From contig QKGW01000491.1 of NCBI GenBank assembly GCA_003250275.1, forward strand, positions 1 through 11,799: DNA of 11,799 nt, written 5' to 3'. Shown here one piece after another: positions 1 to 6,665 of this stretch (its first letter is position 1; each line of letters begins with the position of its first letter). The notes below the pieces were generated by a model. The model made no database searches, was not told where the DNA came from, and saw only the letters and a program-made list of their open reading frames with translations. Source of the DNA: Alphaproteobacteria bacterium (GTDB taxonomy: Bacteria; Pseudomonadota; Alphaproteobacteria; Rhodospirillales; Rhodospirillaceae). The translations under genes were made by a program, and so were the position numbers.

Positions 1-26
1 AACGCCGCCGCGGGCTCGCGAACGGT

Positions 27-43
27 GAAATTTTCTCAATTTC
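27..43. promoter_or_regulatory. Inverted repeat upstream of orphan binding-protein gene
   Basis: A perfect 6-bp inverted repeat, GAAATT and AATTTC with a 5-nt spacer, lies in the only AT-rich patch ahead of the first gene. The arms can be extended outward by a G-T and a G-C pair. About 20 bp downstream is a possible -10 box TAGACT (65-70), with a weak -35-like TTCGCA at 41-46. The position suits an operator or promoter element for the gene starting at 104. It does not resemble the 17-bp element found in front of the kinase and tctB operons, so this gene may be controlled separately. The assignment rests on symmetry and position only. Confidence 0.3.
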
Positions 44-103
44 GCAACCACGGGTAATTTGCGTTAGACTAAGTGTTCCCGGTGAATTGCCGTGGAGGCG
101 CGG

Positions 104-1087
104 ATGTCCGAGTGGTTACGCGGGCTGTGTTTGGCGCTGGCGGCGTTGCTCGCTTGCTGCGCGGGGAGCGTCGACGCGCGCGCCGGCAGCTATCCCTGGC
201 ACGAGATCGCGATCGTCGTTCCCTACGCCGCGGGCGGCGGCACCGATGTCACCGCGCGTCTTCTCGCCACCGCGCTCGGCAAGCGCCTCGGCGCGCGCGT
301 CGAGGTCAGGAACGTCACCGGCGGCGGCGGCTCGATCGGCACTAGCGCGGTGCTCCACGCCGCGCCCGACGGCTACACCCTCGGCACCGGCTCGCAGGGT
401 CCGCTCGCGATCCTTCCCCACTACGGCGGCCTCGACTATTCCCTCGACGACGTCGACTTCCTCGCCCTCATTGGCCGCAACCTGATGGTGATCGCCGCGC
501 GGCCCGGCCTTCCCTACGCCGATGCCCGGGGGCTGCTCGCCCACGCGCGCGCCAACCCCGGCGCGGTGCGGGTCGGCAACTCCGGTGCGGGCGGCGCCAA
601 CCACATCGCGGTCGAGGGATTCGCGGCGGCGGCGGGAATCCGGGTTTCGAGTGTGCCGTTCCCGGGTGCGGCGGCGGCGATCCAGGCGTGTCGGGAAGGG
701 CGGATCGACGCGGTCGCGGCGCATCCCGGCGAACTTCTCGAACTCGTGCGCGCCGGGCAGCTGCTGCCGTTGCTGGTGATGGAGGACGCGCGCATCCCCG
801 AGTTCCCCGAGGTGCCGACGTCGCGCGAACTCGGCGTCGACTTCACCTGGGCGGCGTGGAAGGGGCTGATCGCGCCCAAGACCCTGCCCGAGGACGTGCG
901 CGCGGAACTGGTCGCGGCGATCGGCGAAATCTTCGCCGATCCGGCGGTGGTCGACGCGTTGACACGGCGCGGCGAACGGGTGGACTACCGTCCCGCCGCC
1001 GTCTTCGAGGCGTTGGCGCGGCAGGACAGCGCCCGCGTCGGCGAGGTGATCCGCGCGATCAGCGCCCACAACCTGCAAAAACCCTGA
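104..1087 (+). CDS. Orphan TctC/Bug-family periplasmic binding protein
   Basis: Predicted 327-residue periplasmic solute-binding protein of the tripartite tricarboxylate transporter (TctC/Bug) family, which captures carboxylates for TctA/TctB. The ATG at 104 is preferred over the in-frame GTG at 92 because GGAGG (94-98) sits 5 nt before it. Residues 1-25 form a signal peptide (charged start, Leu/Ala-rich core); cleavage is likely near Val-Asp-Ala at 23-25. The LLAC at 15-18 is only a poor lipobox. Family segments are VVPYAAGGGTD (38-48), GGGGSIGTS (73-81), GTGSQGPL (94-101) and VGNSGAGGANH (157-167). Length is normal. It has no adjacent membrane subunits and is strikingly similar to the tctC product at 7211-8182, sharing whole ligand-pocket segments, so it probably binds the same or a related compound and may share TctAB or act as a sensor. 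It ends 2 nt from the convergent cyclase gene. Confidence 0.93.
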   Translation: MSEWLRGLCLALAALLACCAGSVDARAGSYPWHEIAIVVPYAAGGGTDVTARLLATALGKRLGARVEVRNVTGGGGSIGTSAVLHAAPDGYTLGTGSQGPLAILPHYGGLDYSLDDVDFLALIGRNLMVIAARPGLPYADARGLLAHARANPGAVRVGNSGAGGANHIAVEGFAAAAGIRVSSVPFPGAAAAIQACREGRIDAVAAHPGELLELVRAGQLLPLLVMEDARIPEFPEVPTSRELGVDFTWAAWKGLIAPKTLPEDVRAELVAAIGEIFADPAVVDALTRRGERVDYRPAAVFEALARQDSARVGEVIRAISAHNLQKP

Positions 1088-1089
1088 TC

Positions 1090-2217
1090 TCAGGCCTCGG
1101 CGGGTTGGTACGGAATGCCGGCGACGACGTAGCGGTCGCGGCCCTCGCTCTTGGCGCGGTAGAGCGCGGCGTCGGCACGGCGGATCAGCTCCTGCAGCGG
1201 GACGCCGTCGGGATCGGTGGCGACGCCGACGCTCACCGTCGCCGTCGGATGCGCGGGATGTTCGGCGAGTTCGCGGCGTAGCCTTTGCGCGATCCGCTCC
1301 GCCGCCTCGGCGCCGCATCCCGGCAGCAGGGCGACGAACTCCTCGCCGCCGAAGCGCGCGAGAATATCCTCGCCGCGCAGGCTCAGCCCCATCACCCGCG
1401 CAACGTGCGCGAGCACGCGGTCGCCCGCGGCATGACCGTAGGTGTCGTTGATGCGCTTGAAGTGGTCGATGTCGATCATCATCAGCGAGGTCGGTCCGGC
1501 GTCGCGCGCCTCCGCCATCTTGCTCGCGACGAGGTCGAAGCCGCGCCGGTTGAGCACGCCGGTGAGCGGATCGACGTTCGCCTGCCGCCGGAGTTCGGCG
1601 CGCAGGAACTCCGAAACCATCAGGGTGAAGCCGGTGGCGAGTTCGAACAGCAGGAACACCGACCACAGCATCACCACGCGCGTCATCACGCCGCCGAGCA
1701 GGTATTCGTCGGTGCTCGGGTGCGTGTGCGTCCAAATCGCGCGGAAGCCGTAGATCAGCACGTTGGCGCCGAAGACGACCGCGTTGATGCGCGGCACCAC
1801 GCCGGGGATACGGGTGAAGGTCCAGGCGATCGGCACCGAGAATCCGGCGATCATCGCCGAGTGGATGACGACGCGGGCGTCCGCCCCGGCGACGAGATCG
1901 TCGAACAGCATGGTCGGCAGGCCGCCGAAAGCGGTGAGAAGCAGCAGCGGCACCACGTGGGCGCGCAGTCCGGCGAGCCGCCGAAGCCCTGCGAGAAGGA
2001 GCGCGTAACAGACGAAGATCGCCCAGTTGCCCAACACGATGATGGGAAAACTGGTGCGCAGGCCGAGGGCGTAGAGGCCGAGCGCGCCCACCGCGTAGGC
2101 CACGGCGATGATGCGTAGCCCGCGGATCTCCGGATTGATCAGATGCAGGATCGCCTGGCTGACCGCGGTAAGGGCGGCGATCAGCGCGAGGACGATGATC
2201 AGGGTGGGACCGTCCAT
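1090..2217 (-). CDS. Membrane-bound diguanylate cyclase (GGDEF)
   Basis: Predicted 375-residue inner-membrane enzyme making cyclic di-GMP from two GTP. Residues 1-205 carry about seven hydrophobic segments (near 5-26, 33-52, 57-77, 86-105, 117-136, 145-160 and 178-200) with short loops and no large periplasmic domain, so any sensing is likely within the membrane. The GGDEF domain spans about 212-367: DPLTGVLNRRGF (216-227), metal-site region DIDHFKRIND (249-258), signature GGEEF (290-294) and C-terminal RRADAALYRAKSEGRDR (346-362). An allosteric I-site RxxD (RGED, 281-284) lies exactly five residues before the signature, so the enzyme should be active and product-inhibited. No EAL domain follows. 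The ATG at 2217 has GGAG a few bases upstream and begins the first hydrophobic segment. It lies 128 bp downstream of the alcohol dehydrogenase gene on the same strand and might receive read-through. The input signal is unknown. Confidence 0.95.
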   Translation of the reverse strand: MDGPTLIIVLALIAALTAVSQAILHLINPEIRGLRIIAVAYAVGALGLYALGLRTSFPIIVLGNWAIFVCYALLLAGLRRLAGLRAHVVPLLLLTAFGGLPTMLFDDLVAGADARVVIHSAMIAGFSVPIAWTFTRIPGVVPRINAVVFGANVLIYGFRAIWTHTHPSTDEYLLGGVMTRVVMLWSVFLLFELATGFTLMVSEFLRAELRRQANVDPLTGVLNRRGFDLVASKMAEARDAGPTSLMMIDIDHFKRINDTYGHAAGDRVLAHVARVMGLSLRGEDILARFGGEEFVALLPGCGAEAAERIAQRLRRELAEHPAHPTATVSVGVATDPDGVPLQELIRRADAALYRAKSEGRDRYVVAGIPYQPAEA

Positions 2218-2231
2218 GCTCCGACCTGGAT

Positions 2232-2249
2232 TGTTGCGAGGCGGCAACA
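2232..2249 (-). promoter_or_regulatory. Inverted repeat in the leader of the cyclase gene
   Basis: Perfect 6-bp arms TGTTGC and GCAACA with a 6-nt spacer lie about 15 bp upstream of the diguanylate cyclase start codon, immediately ahead of its ribosome-binding site. It could be an operator or a small leader hairpin affecting translation. No good -35/-10 pair was identified around it, and its function is a guess from position. Confidence 0.25.
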
Positions 2250-2310
2250 CTGTGGCCCCGATCCCTTCGCGGCGAAAGGGAAAAACATCCGGCGGCGCAC
2301 GGAAGGCGAT

Positions 2311-2337
2311 ACCGGCCCGTGATCCGAGCGGGCCGGT
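2311..2337 (-). terminator. Hairpin after the kinase-pdxA2-adh operon
   Basis: A perfect 9-bp GC-rich stem (ACCGGCCCG at 2311-2319 pairing with CGGGCCGGT at 2329-2337; 9-nt loop) starts 9 nt past the alcohol dehydrogenase stop codon on the minus strand. No U-run follows directly; a T5 run on the transcript lies about 26 nt further on (2281-2285). It is best read as a weak or factor-assisted terminator, or a 3'-end stabilising hairpin, separating the catabolic operon from the downstream cyclase gene. Confidence 0.5.
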
Positions 2338-2345
2338 GCCGTGGT

Positions 2346-3476
2346 TCAGAAGGCGGCGGCGTAGATCGCCTGGATGTCGGCCTCGGCGAGGTCGCGCGGG
2401 TTGTTGTCGAGCAGGCGGCGGATCGCGTGTGCCTCCCGCGCCATCACCGGGAGGTCGCTCTCTGATACGCCGAAGTCGCGCAGCTGCATCGTGCAGCCGA
2501 GGCGCTCGCACCATTGCGTGGTCTGCGCCAGCACCGTCGCCGGGTCGCCGGAGGCGGCGAGGCCGAGGGCTTCGAGCACCTGGGCGGTGCGTTCGGGCGC
2601 GGCCGGGGCGTTGAACGCGAGCACGTGCGGGAAGATCGCGGCGTTGGCGGCGCCGTGCGGCACGTGGAAGCGGGTGCCGAGCGGATAGGCGACGGCGTGG
2701 CCGCCCGCGGTGTTGACCGGGCCGAGGCAGTAGCCGCCGTAGAGCGAGGCGAGCGCCATGCCCGCGCGCGCGTCGCGGTCCGCGCCGTCGGCGATCGCAC
2801 GCGGCAGCCAGTGGCCGACGAGGCGGATGCCTTCGAGAGCGTAGACGTCGATCGCCGCGTGCGCCTTCTTGTTGGTGTAGGCCTCGACGCAATGGGTGAG
2901 CGCGTCGACGCCGGTCGCGGCGGTGATCGCCGCGGGCATCGAGAGGGTGAGGTCGGGGTCGATCGCCGCGAGATCGGCGAGCATGTGTTCGCTCTGCACC
3001 GCGAGCTTGGCGGAGGTCGCGGGGTCGGTGACCAGCGCCCGGGTGCCCGCCTCGCTGCCGGTGCCCGCCGTGGTCGGCACCTGCACCAGCAACGCGCGCT
3101 TGGCGGCGACGAGCTCGACGCCGACGACGTCGGCGAGGGTCTGGCCCGAGCCGGGCAGCACCGCGGCGAGCTTGGCGAGGTCCATCGCGCTGCCGCCGCC
3201 GAAGCCGATCACCGCTTCCGCACCGCAGTCGAGCGCGGCGCGGGTTACCGCGTCGAGGTCGGCGATGGCGGGTTCGGCGGTGATCTCGCCCCACACCGTT
3301 ACCGCGCCGGAGAGCCCGAGCACGCCGACGCGCGCAGCGTTGAACGCGTCGGCGACGACGAGGACGCGGCGGCAGCCGCGCGCCGCGAGCCACGGGCCGA
3401 CGGTCCCCGCCACCCCCGCGCCGAAAACGATGCGGCCGGGCCGGACGAGGTCGATGGGTTGCGCGAGTGCGGTCAT
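2346..3476 (-). CDS. Iron-containing (group III) alcohol dehydrogenase
   Basis: Predicted 376-residue cytoplasmic NAD(P)-dependent alcohol dehydrogenase of the iron-activated family (FucO, lactaldehyde reductase, maleylacetate reductase relatives); length is typical. The N-terminal nucleotide-binding part carries GGGSAMD (93-99) and VPTTAGTGSE (133-142). All four expected metal ligands are present: Asp191 and His195 (DALTH), His260 (GGHAVAYPLG) and His274 (VPHGAAN), with the usual 4- and 14-residue spacings. The extra histidine that FucO has four residues after the third ligand is Tyr264 here, so the substrate probably differs from lactaldehyde. The ATG directly abuts the pdxA2 stop codon (TGAATG), pointing to translational coupling in one operon with the kinase and pdxA2. 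It probably interconverts a short hydroxy-aldehyde or semialdehyde and its alcohol; the substrate cannot be read from sequence. Confidence 0.94.
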   Translation of the reverse strand: MTALAQPIDLVRPGRIVFGAGVAGTVGPWLAARGCRRVLVVADAFNAARVGVLGLSGAVTVWGEITAEPAIADLDAVTRAALDCGAEAVIGFGGGSAMDLAKLAAVLPGSGQTLADVVGVELVAAKRALLVQVPTTAGTGSEAGTRALVTDPATSAKLAVQSEHMLADLAAIDPDLTLSMPAAITAATGVDALTHCVEAYTNKKAHAAIDVYALEGIRLVGHWLPRAIADGADRDARAGMALASLYGGYCLGPVNTAGGHAVAYPLGTRFHVPHGAANAAIFPHVLAFNAPAAPERTAQVLEALGLAASGDPATVLAQTTQWCERLGCTMQLRDFGVSESDLPVMAREAHAIRRLLDNNPRDLAEADIQAIYAAAF

Positions 3477-4514
3477 TCACTGGACTCCGATGCTGGCCGG
3501 AGCGCGCGCGGCGGCGAGCTTCTCGGCGTAATCGATGGCCTCGATCAGGCTGTCTTCGTTGGCGACGCCGGTGCCCGCGATGTCGAACGCGGTGCCGTGG
3601 TCGACCGAGGTGCGGATGATCGGCAGGCCGAGGGTGATGTTGACGCCGTTGAGCGCCTCCCAGGCGCCGGTGGCGGGGTCGACGTTGAAGCCAAGCAGCT
3701 TCACCGGAATGTGGCCCTGGTCGTGATACATCGCGATCACCGCGTCGTACTGCCCGGCGCGGAGCTTGACGAATACGGTGTCGCCGGGGATCGGTCCGAC
3801 GACGTCGAGGCCGTCGGCGACGCACTTGGCGATCACCGGGGTGGAGACGTCGATATCCTGACGGCCGAACAGCCCGCCTTCGCCCGCGTGCGGGTTGAGC
3901 GCGGCGACGGCGATCCGGCGGCGCGGCAGGCCGAGTCCGGCGAGCGCGGCGTCGGTGAGGCCGATCACGGTGCGCAGCCGCTCGGGGGTGAGGCGCTTCG
4001 GCACCTCTTCGAGGGCGCAGTGGGTGGTGACGTGCGCGACCCGCATGTTGCCGTGCGCGAGCATCATCACCGAGCCCTTCGCGCCCGAGAGGGCGGCGAG
4101 CATTTCGGTGTGGCCGGAGTAGTGGTAGCCCGCGAGGTTGAGGGCTTCCTTGTTGAGCGGCGCGGTGACGATGCCGCCGATGCGCCCGGCGAGCGCGAGT
4201 TCGACCGCGCGCGCCACCGCGAGATAGGCGAAGCGACCGCCGTCGGCGGAAAGCTCGCCGAAGCGGATCGGCGCGCCTTCCCGCCCGGCCTGGAGGCAGG
4301 CGAGGGCGGGCCACGCGTCGTCGATCCGGGTTTCGGGGATCGGCGGCGCGCCGAGCAGCGCTTCCGCCGCGCGCAGCGCAGGCACGCTGCCGATCGCGAG
4401 GATCTTGATCTCGCCCGCGTCGATGCGCGGCTTGAGGCGTCGGCACGCCTTGACGATGATCTCCGGCCCGACTCCGGCCGGGTCGCCCATGGTGATCGCG
4501 AGATGTGCGGTCAT
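3477..4514 (-). CDS. pdxA2: PdxA2-type 4-phospho-tetronate dehydrogenase
   Basis: Predicted 345-residue member of the PdxA family, metal- and NAD-dependent dehydrogenases that oxidise a 4-phosphorylated hydroxy acid and release CO2. The start shows MGDPAGVGPE (9-18). The three metal-binding histidines are in place: His135 in SGHTE, His209 in NPHAGE and His264 in MYHDQGH. The substrate loop TAPLNKEAL (117-125) and the C-terminal DHGTAFDIAGTG (305-316) are also family marks. Its partner here is a DUF1537 kinase rather than vitamin B6 genes. By the established D-threonate pathway (DtnK plus PdxA2) this suggests oxidation and decarboxylation of D-threonate or erythronate 4-phosphate to dihydroxyacetone phosphate. 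Its ATG overlaps the kinase stop by 4 nt (ATGA), indicating coupled translation. A biosynthetic PdxA role cannot be excluded from sequence but is less likely in this context. Confidence 0.93.
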   Translation of the reverse strand: MTAHLAITMGDPAGVGPEIIVKACRRLKPRIDAGEIKILAIGSVPALRAAEALLGAPPIPETRIDDAWPALACLQAGREGAPIRFGELSADGGRFAYLAVARAVELALAGRIGGIVTAPLNKEALNLAGYHYSGHTEMLAALSGAKGSVMMLAHGNMRVAHVTTHCALEEVPKRLTPERLRTVIGLTDAALAGLGLPRRRIAVAALNPHAGEGGLFGRQDIDVSTPVIAKCVADGLDVVGPIPGDTVFVKLRAGQYDAVIAMYHDQGHIPVKLLGFNVDPATGAWEALNGVNITLGLPIIRTSVDHGTAFDIAGTGVANEDSLIEAIDYAEKLAAARAPASIGVQ

Positions 4515-5605
4515 GTGCAGCACTCCGAACTGGGGGCGGGGGCGAGCAGCCGCGCGAGCAGCGACGGCCCGCCGAACGCCCCGGACTTGGACACCACCCG
4601 CACGCCGTCCCAACGGCCGCCGCGCAGGATCGAAAGCGGTACGCCGGGCACCACCTGCCCGATCAGATCGAGGCGCTCGGCGCCGAGGCTGCCGCACAGC
4701 GCCCGCAAGGTTTCGCCGCCCGCGACGATCAGGGTGCCGGGGCGGTCGAGACCGGCGACGAGGCGGTCGAACAGCGCCGCGATGCAGCGTGCCGCGTCGT
4801 CGGGGTCGAGGCCTTCGGGCAGGCCGGGCACGGCGAAGGCGGTGCCCTCGGCGGCGAGGGCGGCGGCGACGCGCTCCGCTTCGGTGGCGGGGATCGTCGG
4901 CAGCTGCGCGAGCTGCGCGAGCGTCGCCGGGTGATGGGTGCCGAACAGGCCGAGCACCGGGCGCGGCAGGTCGGGCGGCGGGAAGTCGTCGGTCGGCGGC
5001 GCGGAAACCCCCGCAAGCGCGGCGGCGAGACCGCCCGCGCCGCACCACAGCACCGAGCCGGAGGCGGCGAGCCCGGCGGCGGCGATGCGCGCGAGGTCGG
5101 CGTCGGTTTCCGCGTCCCACAAGCTGACGCCCTCGGGAACCGCGTCGCCGGGGCGGCAGAGCGTCGGCGCGTGGCCTTCGGCGGCGAGTTCGGCGGCGAG
5201 ATCGCAGGCGACCGGCCGCCATCCGCCGTCGGCGTCGCGTACGCCCTGGCGGCCGCCGCGCGTCGCCCGGCCCTGAAACGGGAAGGCGGGCGCGATGATC
5301 GTGCGGCGCGGCGCGGTGGCGGCGATCCAGGCGCTGATTTCGGCGGCGGAGTTACCGCGCAGCAAGCTGTCGAGCTTGGCGAAGCGTAGCGTGCCGGGGT
5401 CGTCGGGGAGGCCGTGGGCGAGGGTGGCGACGGTCGCGCGGGCGCGGTCGCGGCCCGCCTCGCGCGTGCCCGAGTCGATGGCGATGCGGTCCGGCATCGG
5501 CGACGGCAGGCGGCCCCAGAACACCGGCACCGGTTGCGCGATCGCGAACTGGGCGGCGGTATCGAGGGCGCCGGTCAAATCGTCGGCGATGAGATGGAAA
5601 GACAT
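4511..5605 (-). CDS. DUF1537 four-carbon acid-sugar kinase
   Basis: Predicted 364-residue cytoplasmic kinase of the DUF1537 family, ATP-dependent kinases of tetronates or 3-oxo-tetronates. The N-terminal substrate domain has ADDLTGALDTA (7-17), AKLDSLLRGN (76-85) and PAFPFQGR (107-114). The C-terminal nucleotide domain has GAGGLA (189-194), GGET (296-299) and SKSGAFGG (339-346). I chose the ATG at 5605 over one 39 nt upstream at 5644 because AGGA sits about 8 nt before it and the family usually begins just before the ADDLTGA motif; the upstream start would fall near the predicted -10 box. At 364 residues it is shorter than the roughly 400-430 usual for the family, with no sign of a frameshift. 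It is the first gene of the operon with pdxA2, which favours a D-threonate/erythronate kinase (DtnK-like) over the OtnK route, which uses an isomerase and an aldolase-type decarboxylase not seen here. Confidence 0.9.
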   Translation of the reverse strand: MSFHLIADDLTGALDTAAQFAIAQPVPVFWGRLPSPMPDRIAIDSGTREAGRDRARATVATLAHGLPDDPGTLRFAKLDSLLRGNSAAEISAWIAATAPRRTIIAPAFPFQGRATRGGRQGVRDADGGWRPVACDLAAELAAEGHAPTLCRPGDAVPEGVSLWDAETDADLARIAAAGLAASGSVLWCGAGGLAAALAGVSAPPTDDFPPPDLPRPVLGLFGTHHPATLAQLAQLPTIPATEAERVAAALAAEGTAFAVPGLPEGLDPDDAARCIAALFDRLVAGLDRPGTLIVAGGETLRALCGSLGAERLDLIGQVVPGVPLSILRGGRWDGVRVVSKSGAFGGPSLLARLLAPAPSSECCT

Positions 5606-5634
5606 GCTGGCTGTCCTGCGGCCGAACTGGCGAT

Positions 5635-5663
5635 ATTGAGGCATGGGTATGTCTACTTGTCAA
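5635..5663 (-). promoter_or_regulatory. Predicted promoter of the kinase-pdxA2-adh operon
   Basis: On the minus strand a perfect consensus -35 box TTGACA (5663-5658) is followed after 17 nt by a weak -10-like CTCAAT (5640-5635). Initiation near 5628 would leave a leader of about 23 nt before the ATG at 5605, including the AGGA ribosome-binding site. The same arrangement, TTGACA-N17-xTCAAT, recurs before tctB, which strengthens the call despite the poor -10. Confidence 0.5.
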
Positions 5664-5673
5664 CCTGTTGTCA
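5657..5673. promoter_or_regulatory. Candidate GntR operator overlapping kinase -35 box
   Basis: The plus strand reads TTGTCAACCTGTTGTCA: two TTGTCA half-sites as a direct repeat with 5-nt spacing. The first is nearly symmetric with the following A (TTGTCAA) and overlaps the -35 box of the leftward promoter. Fourteen of 17 positions match the element before tctB (6649-6665, read on the minus strand), with matching placement relative to each -35. It lies between the kinase operon and the divergent FCD-type GntR gene, the classical place for a local operator; binding here would block polymerase. Confidence 0.5.
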
Positions 5674-5777
5674 TGCTGCCCGGATGGGCGAGGCGAATCG
5701 GGCGTTTCGGAGCGGTTGCGCGAGTCGCTTCCGCCGCGCCGGCGGGGGTCCGGGGCGGTGTCGGCGGATGGATTCGC

Positions 5778-5795
5778 ACTTGCCTATTTACAAGT
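5778..5795. promoter_or_regulatory. Inverted repeat upstream of the GntR gene
   Basis: ACTTG and CAAGT form a perfect 5-bp inverted repeat around the AT-rich spacer CCTATTTA, about 48 bp before the regulator start codon. The minus-strand read TTGTAAATAGG agrees at 9 of 11 positions with the first part of the element before tctB, so this may be a third, weaker site for autoregulation. The spacer may also hold a -10 box (TATTTA), but no convincing -35 accompanies it. Confidence 0.3.
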
Positions 5796-5842
5796 CCGGT
5801 CGGAATCGGGAGAGATGTCAGGGACACGAAAGGGAACCGGTG

Positions 5843-6592
5843 ATGGCCGAATACCACGAACCCGCGACCGAATCGACGGCGACGGAACGCTCGCCCCGTT
5901 CGCCCCTGGTGCGCAAGGTCTATCAGCGTCTGCTCGGCCAGATCACCGGGGGCGACTACCGGCAGAACCAGCGCCTCCCCGGAGAATACGAGCTTGCGGC
6001 GCTGTTCGGCGTCTCCCGTCCGGTGGTGCGCGAGGCGCTCGGCCATCTGCGCGAGGAAGGGTTGATCTACTCGCGCCAGGGGGCGGGCAGCTTCGTTTCG
6101 GTGCGCGGCCGCGAGGGCGGCGTGCTCAGCTACGCGCCGGTGGAAACCATTGCGGACATTCAACGTTGCTACGAGTTCCGGCTCACCATCGAGCCCGATT
6201 ACGCCTACCTCGCGGCGGAGCGCCACAACGATGCGGCGCTTGAGGGAATCGCCACCGCGCTCGATCTCTTGCGCGATGCGACGCTCGGCCACACCCACCG
6301 TTCGGATGCGGATTTCGCCTTCCACGTCGCCATCGCCGAGGCGGCGAACAACCACTACTACCTCGCCTCGATGCTCGCGCTCAAAGACCAGATCGGCGTG
6401 GTGATGAAGTTCCACGGCGCGGCGCTGCTCGGGCCGCAATACCACCTCGAAGGCGTTCTCGACGAGCACCAGGCGATCTTCGCCGCAATCCGCGACCGCG
6501 ACGCGGCGCGCGCCAAGGCGCTGATGCGCGCCCACCTGGAAGGCTCCCGCAACCGGGTGTTCGAAGACCGACTCCTCGATCTTTCGCTCTGA
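5843..6592 (+). CDS. GntR-family regulator, FadR/FCD subfamily
   Basis: Predicted 249-residue transcription regulator. An N-terminal winged helix (about 21-90) carries LPGEYELAALFGVSRPVVREAL (45-66) and LIYSRQGAGSFV (74-85). An all-helical FCD ligand domain (about 103-235) follows. FCD metal and ligand residues are visible: DFAFH (157-161) with His161, His209 (DEHQAIF) and His231 (RAHLEGSR), so a divalent metal and a carboxylate effector are likely, as for other FCD regulators. Length is normal. The ATG at 5843 is preceded by GAAAGGG at 5828-5834, 8 nt away. It is transcribed divergently from the kinase operon and lies directly upstream of tctBCA, so it most likely represses both and is induced by the imported acid or a derivative. 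Shared elements at both promoters support this. Repression rather than activation is inferred from overlap with the -35 boxes. Confidence 0.93.
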   Translation: MAEYHEPATESTATERSPRSPLVRKVYQRLLGQITGGDYRQNQRLPGEYELAALFGVSRPVVREALGHLREEGLIYSRQGAGSFVSVRGREGGVLSYAPVETIADIQRCYEFRLTIEPDYAYLAAERHNDAALEGIATALDLLRDATLGHTHRSDADFAFHVAIAEAANNHYYLASMLALKDQIGVVMKFHGAALLGPQYHLEGVLDEHQAIFAAIRDRDAARAKALMRAHLEGSRNRVFEDRLLDLSL

Positions 6593-6617
6593 AGCTACCC
6601 GCGGGGGCAGGCCTGCG

Positions 6618-6632
6618 CGCCGCCGGGCGGCG
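6618..6632 (+). terminator. Weak terminator after the GntR gene
   Basis: CGCCGC and GCGGCG form a 6-bp all-GC stem with a 3-nt loop, followed by GATTTCGT with only three T residues. It begins 26 nt after the regulator stop codon and ends about 17 nt before the operator and promoter of tctB, so it would separate the two transcripts. A perfect 10-bp palindrome GCAGGCCTGC (6607-6616) lies just before it. The U-tract is poor, so the call is tentative. Confidence 0.4.
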
Positions 6633-6648
6633 GATTTCGTGGCGAAAA

Positions 6649-6665
6649 TTACAACATATTGACAA
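6649..6665. promoter_or_regulatory. Candidate GntR operator overlapping tctB -35 box
   Basis: The minus strand reads TTGTCAATATGTTGTAA, matching 14 of 17 positions of the element in front of the kinase operon (5657-5673). On the coding strand the core is ACAAC-N3-TTGACAA in both cases, and the TTGACA is the -35 box. The two copies have the same orientation relative to the operon each controls. It is one of few AT-rich patches in the window, which makes a chance match less likely. Confidence 0.5.

Noticed and set aside
2263..2285. CCCTTCGCGGCGAAAGGG followed by AAAAA as an intrinsic terminator.
   Set aside because: For minus-strand transcription the T-run comes before the stem, and for plus-strand transcription the run is A, not T. 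No plus-strand gene ends here either.
1090..4446. A single minus-strand open frame of more than 1100 codons ending with the GGDEF protein.
   Set aside because: Only its last 375 codons, from the ATG at 2217, encode a recognisable protein. The rest is Arg/Pro-rich shadow translation of the dehydrogenase and pdxA2 genes in another frame.
2514..4934. An 806-codon plus-strand open frame antisense to adh, pdxA2 and the kinase.
   Set aside because: Composition is Arg/Gly/Asp/His-rich with no recognisable motifs, as expected opposite GC-rich genes; the three minus-strand genes have complete family signatures.
5414..5842. An N-terminal extension of the GntR gene starting at 5414.
   Set aside because: The extra 143 residues overlap the kinase gene and the divergent promoter region, and have no domain character. 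The ATG at 5843 has a ribosome-binding site and gives normal family length.
5606..5842. A small gene or riboswitch in the divergent intergenic region.
   Set aside because: Short frames here have no recognisable product, and both leaders appear too short for a riboswitch. Promoter and operator elements explain the non-random sequence.
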